A stretch of 10,074 nucleotides of DNA from NCBI GenBank assembly GCA_012515455.1, contig JAAYYJ010000089.1, positions 1 to 10,074 of the forward strand. Reading direction: 5' to 3'. Of this stretch, positions 7,765 to 10,074 are shown piece by piece (positions within the stretch are counted from its first letter, which is position 1; each line of letters starts with the position of its first letter). Both the position numbers and the translations under genes were made by a program. The DNA is from Oligosphaeraceae bacterium (GTDB taxonomy: Bacteria > Verrucomicrobiota > Lentisphaeria > Oligosphaerales > Oligosphaeraceae). The notes under the pieces are model-generated. The model searched no databases. It was not told where the DNA came from and saw only the letters and a program-made list of their open reading frames with translations.

Positions 7765-7836
7765 ATTGCTGCGGATAACAATATTTCTGCCATGAGGGAG
7801 GCCAACCGTCTTGCCGCCGGGGCGACCTCATCGGAG

Positions 7837-10023
7837 TCATTGTTTGAGCATTCTGGCGGCATTGAAGATAGCGATCAGTGCCACTCCCATATCGGCGAAG
7901 ACGGCTTCCCAAAGGGTTGCCTGTCCGGCGATGCCAAAGGCCATGAAGGCGATTTTGATGCCCAGGGCAAAGATGATGTTCTGCAGCAGGATGCGCCGGT
8001 TTTGGTGAGCCAGGCGGATGGCGGCCGGAATTTGGCTCAGGGAGTCGTTCATGATCACGATATCAGCAGTTTCGATGGCGGCATCAGAACCCAGGCTGCC
8101 CATGGAGAAGCCGATATCCGCCCGGGTCAGAACCGGTGCATCATTCACACCGTCGCCGACAAAGGCAATTTTCCCTGTCCGGCCAGGTTTAAGCAGGGCG
8201 TCTTCGAGAATCTTCAGCTTGTCTTCGGGCAGCAGATTGGCCACAAAGTGATCCAGCCCGATTTCCCGGGCGGTAGTTTCAGCGCTCACGGCATTGTCAC
8301 CGGTAAGCATAATCATCTCCCGGACCCCGAGGCGCCGCAACTCCGCCACGGCCTGGGCGGAGTCCGCTTTCAGCTCATCGCCAATCAGCAGGTATCCGGC
8401 ATACTGCTGATCCACCGCCAGATGGACCACCGTCCCGGGGAGATCACAGAGCGGATGGGGAATCTGGAACTGATGCAGCAGCAGATCGTTGCCGGCCAGG
8501 ATCCGCTTTGACCCGACTTGTGCCCGGACGCCAATGCCATCCAAAGCCTCATATTCCTGGACCCGGGAGAAATCCAGCTCATGGCCGCAGGCTTGCCGGA
8601 TGGACAAAGCGATGGGATGATTGGAATGCGCTTCCGCCAGAGCCGCCCACTCCAGCAGCTCGGACTGGGTAAAGCCTGGTGCCGGGCAGACCTCACGCAC
8701 CCGGAACACGCCCTGGGTCAGGGTGCCGGTTTTATCCAGATAAATGGTGCTCAATTGGCACAAAGCATCCAGATACCCCGACCCCTTGATCAGGATGCCT
8801 TTGCGGGAGGCCGCCCCGATGGCGCCAAAATAGGTCAACGGTATGCTGACCACCAAGGCGCAGGGGCAGGAGATCACCAGCAGCACCAGTGCCCGGTGCA
8901 ACCAGTCGGGAAATGCCGCACTTTCGAACAGCAGCGGGGGGAGAACGGCAGTTAAGGCCGCCAGAGTGACCACCAGCGGCGTGTAGACACGGGCGAAGGT
9001 CGTGAAAAACAATTCCGTGCCGGCTTTCTTGTGGGTGGCATTCTCGACCATTTCCAGGATTCTGGCCCAAGACGATTCCTGGAATCTGCGTGTCACTTCC
9101 ACCGTCAGCAGCCCCTGCTGGTTGATCATGCCGGCCAGAACCGTGTCCGCCGGGCCTACTGGTCTGGGTACTGCCTCGCCAGTCAGAGTCGAGGTATCCA
9201 CCAGGCTTTCGCCACTGAGAACCAGGCCATCCAGCGGAACACGCTCTCCCGGCCGGACCAAAATCCGGCTGCCGGCGGCCACCTGTTCCGGTGCAACCAC
9301 GGTTATTTCACCGCTGTCGCTGCAGACATTGGCCTGATCCGGGCGCAGTTCCAGCAGGGCTTGGATTGACCGCCGGGAGCGTTGCACCGACACCTCCTGC
9401 AAAAATTCTCCCAGCCGGTAAAACAGCATCACCCCGGCCGCTTCTGCAGGTGCATGGATGGCCAGTGCCCCAAAGGTGGAAACGGTCATCAGAAAACTTT
9501 CGTCAAATACCTGCCCCCGGCAGATATTGCGCCAGGCCGTTCGGATCACCTTGCCGCCCACCAGCAGATAGACCAGCAGATAGGGCGCGTACTCAACCAA
9601 GTGATGCCAGGCATGTCCTTGCCGGTCCTGCACCAGAAGCGCGACTATAAACAGCGCTGCCGAGGGACCCAGCAGCAGCAATTCCCGGCGATGCTGCAGC
9701 ACTTCCGAAAATTCCTCCTGCGGTGCCTCCCGCTCCTGCAACCGCACCCCGGGTTCCAGGCGGGCAATTTCCTGGCGGACCCGCTCCAGGTCCTGGCTGT
9801 CGAGCAGCATCGTCTGGGTGCTGAAATCCAGCGATACTGCCCGCACTCCCGGCAGGATGCGCAAGGCCGCCTCCAGCTTCGCGGCACAATCCGGACAATC
9901 AAGATTTAGCAACCGGTATTTTTTCACACCTGGATTCCCATTAGTTTTGGCAGCACCAGCCGTGCGGTCCAGCGGCATTGTATCAGGCGTGCGGCCAAGT
10001 CCACTGCGGCTGGAGCATTGCAA
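7837..10023 (-). CDS. Heavy-metal translocating P-type ATPase, Zn/Cd/Pb (P1B-2) type
   Basis: This is an inner-membrane ATP-driven exporter of divalent soft metals (Zn, Cd, Pb), CadA/ZntA-like. Numbering is from the TTG at 10023. One N-terminal heavy-metal domain carries DCPDCA (Cys43, Cys46). The membrane domain has the DESFLMTV helix start, the CPC metal site in TM6 (386-388), Lys690 in TM7 (GIK) and Asp711 in TM8 (ADMG); Lys and Asp here are hallmarks of the Zn/Cd/Pb subgroup, not the Cu one. The cytoplasmic domains have DKTGTLT with phosphorylated Asp430, the HP motif (His469-Pro470), TGDN (574-577) and GDGVND (623-628). All catalytic motifs are intact. The start is uncertain: choices are TTG at 10023, ATG at 9978, or GTG at 9927. 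The GTG gives a 696-residue protein starting VKKYRLLNLDC, which best fits family N-termini. No MerR- or ArsR-type regulator lies in the window. Confidence 0.95.
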   Translation of the reverse strand: MQCSSRSGLGRTPDTMPLDRTAGAAKTNGNPGVKKYRLLNLDCPDCAAKLEAALRILPGVRAVSLDFSTQTMLLDSQDLERVRQEIARLEPGVRLQEREAPQEEFSEVLQHRRELLLLGPSAALFIVALLVQDRQGHAWHHLVEYAPYLLVYLLVGGKVIRTAWRNICRGQVFDESFLMTVSTFGALAIHAPAEAAGVMLFYRLGEFLQEVSVQRSRRSIQALLELRPDQANVCSDSGEITVVAPEQVAAGSRILVRPGERVPLDGLVLSGESLVDTSTLTGEAVPRPVGPADTVLAGMINQQGLLTVEVTRRFQESSWARILEMVENATHKKAGTELFFTTFARVYTPLVVTLAALTAVLPPLLFESAAFPDWLHRALVLLVISCPCALVVSIPLTYFGAIGAASRKGILIKGSGYLDALCQLSTIYLDKTGTLTQGVFRVREVCPAPGFTQSELLEWAALAEAHSNHPIALSIRQACGHELDFSRVQEYEALDGIGVRAQVGSKRILAGNDLLLHQFQIPHPLCDLPGTVVHLAVDQQYAGYLLIGDELKADSAQAVAELRRLGVREMIMLTGDNAVSAETTAREIGLDHFVANLLPEDKLKILEDALLKPGRTGKIAFVGDGVNDAPVLTRADIGFSMGSLGSDAAIETADIVIMNDSLSQIPAAIRLAHQNRRILLQNIIFALGIKIAFMAFGIAGQATLWEAVFADMGVALIAIFNAARMLKQ

Positions 10024-10048
10024 GCCGAACCGGCAAATATTGCCTGTT

Positions 10049-10054
10049 ACTATA
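10049..10054 (-). promoter_or_regulatory. Possible -10 element upstream of the P-type ATPase
   Basis: On the minus strand the sequence reads TATAGT (4 of 6 to TATAAT, with the key first TA and last T), about 25 bases before the TTG codon, in a locally AT-rich patch. The -35 position would fall at or past the right edge, so it cannot be checked. No MerR-type dyad is visible in the 51 bases available. Weak support only. Confidence 0.2.
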
Positions 10055-10074
10055 AACCGTTAAACCGGGAGTAC

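Noticed and set aside
7792..7831. CCTCAT / ATGAGG inverted repeat between the ATPase and the membrane protein gene
   Set aside because: Six bases around a 28-base loop with no T-run; too weak for a terminator or operator.
7792..8511. 239-codon + strand frame over the 3' part of the ATPase
   Set aside because: It covers the GDGVND and TGDN coding region of an intact ATPase on the other strand; no independent coding signal.

Overview
The window is GC-rich (about 60% G+C by impression) and almost wholly coding. It holds six protein genes in two convergent blocks. No tRNA, rRNA, CRISPR array, insertion sequence, integrase or phage gene was seen. The organism is probably an anaerobic or gut/sediment bacterium, possibly of the PVC group (Lentisphaerota-like). 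This rests on gene style only: a cytoplasmic glycoside hydrolase and a peptidase that are both rich in cysteine, weak or missing Shine-Dalgarno sites, and a large orphan protein. It is an inference, not a placement.

Left block, + strand, 2-6365. A metallophosphoesterase cut by the left edge is followed by a 526-residue all-helical protein of unknown function with a TTG start. Next come a divergent peptidase M19 (renal dipeptidase family) protein and a 914-residue glycoside hydrolase family 2-type protein. The gaps are only 52, 51 and 60 bases, so co-transcription is possible. The one clear hairpin, between the orphan and the M19 gene, lacks a T-run. The M19 and GH2 genes could form a small catabolic pair, but nothing shows a shared substrate.

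Right block, - strand, 10023-6376. A Zn/Cd/Pb-type P1B ATPase (metal exporter) is followed 72 bases later by a 462-residue membrane-anchored coiled-coil protein. The latter resembles the accessory membrane proteins found beside MoxR/DUF58/VWA genes in other bacteria. The two blocks meet tail to tail with 10 bases between stop codons and no visible terminator.

No new defence, mobile or RNA system could be supported. The points most worth a second look are the M19 protein that lacks the N-terminal zinc-binding HxD and a recognisable bridging glutamate, the unclassified helical protein, the MoxR-type accessory protein without its usual partners, and a roughly ten-fold excess of the hexamer CTGCAG.
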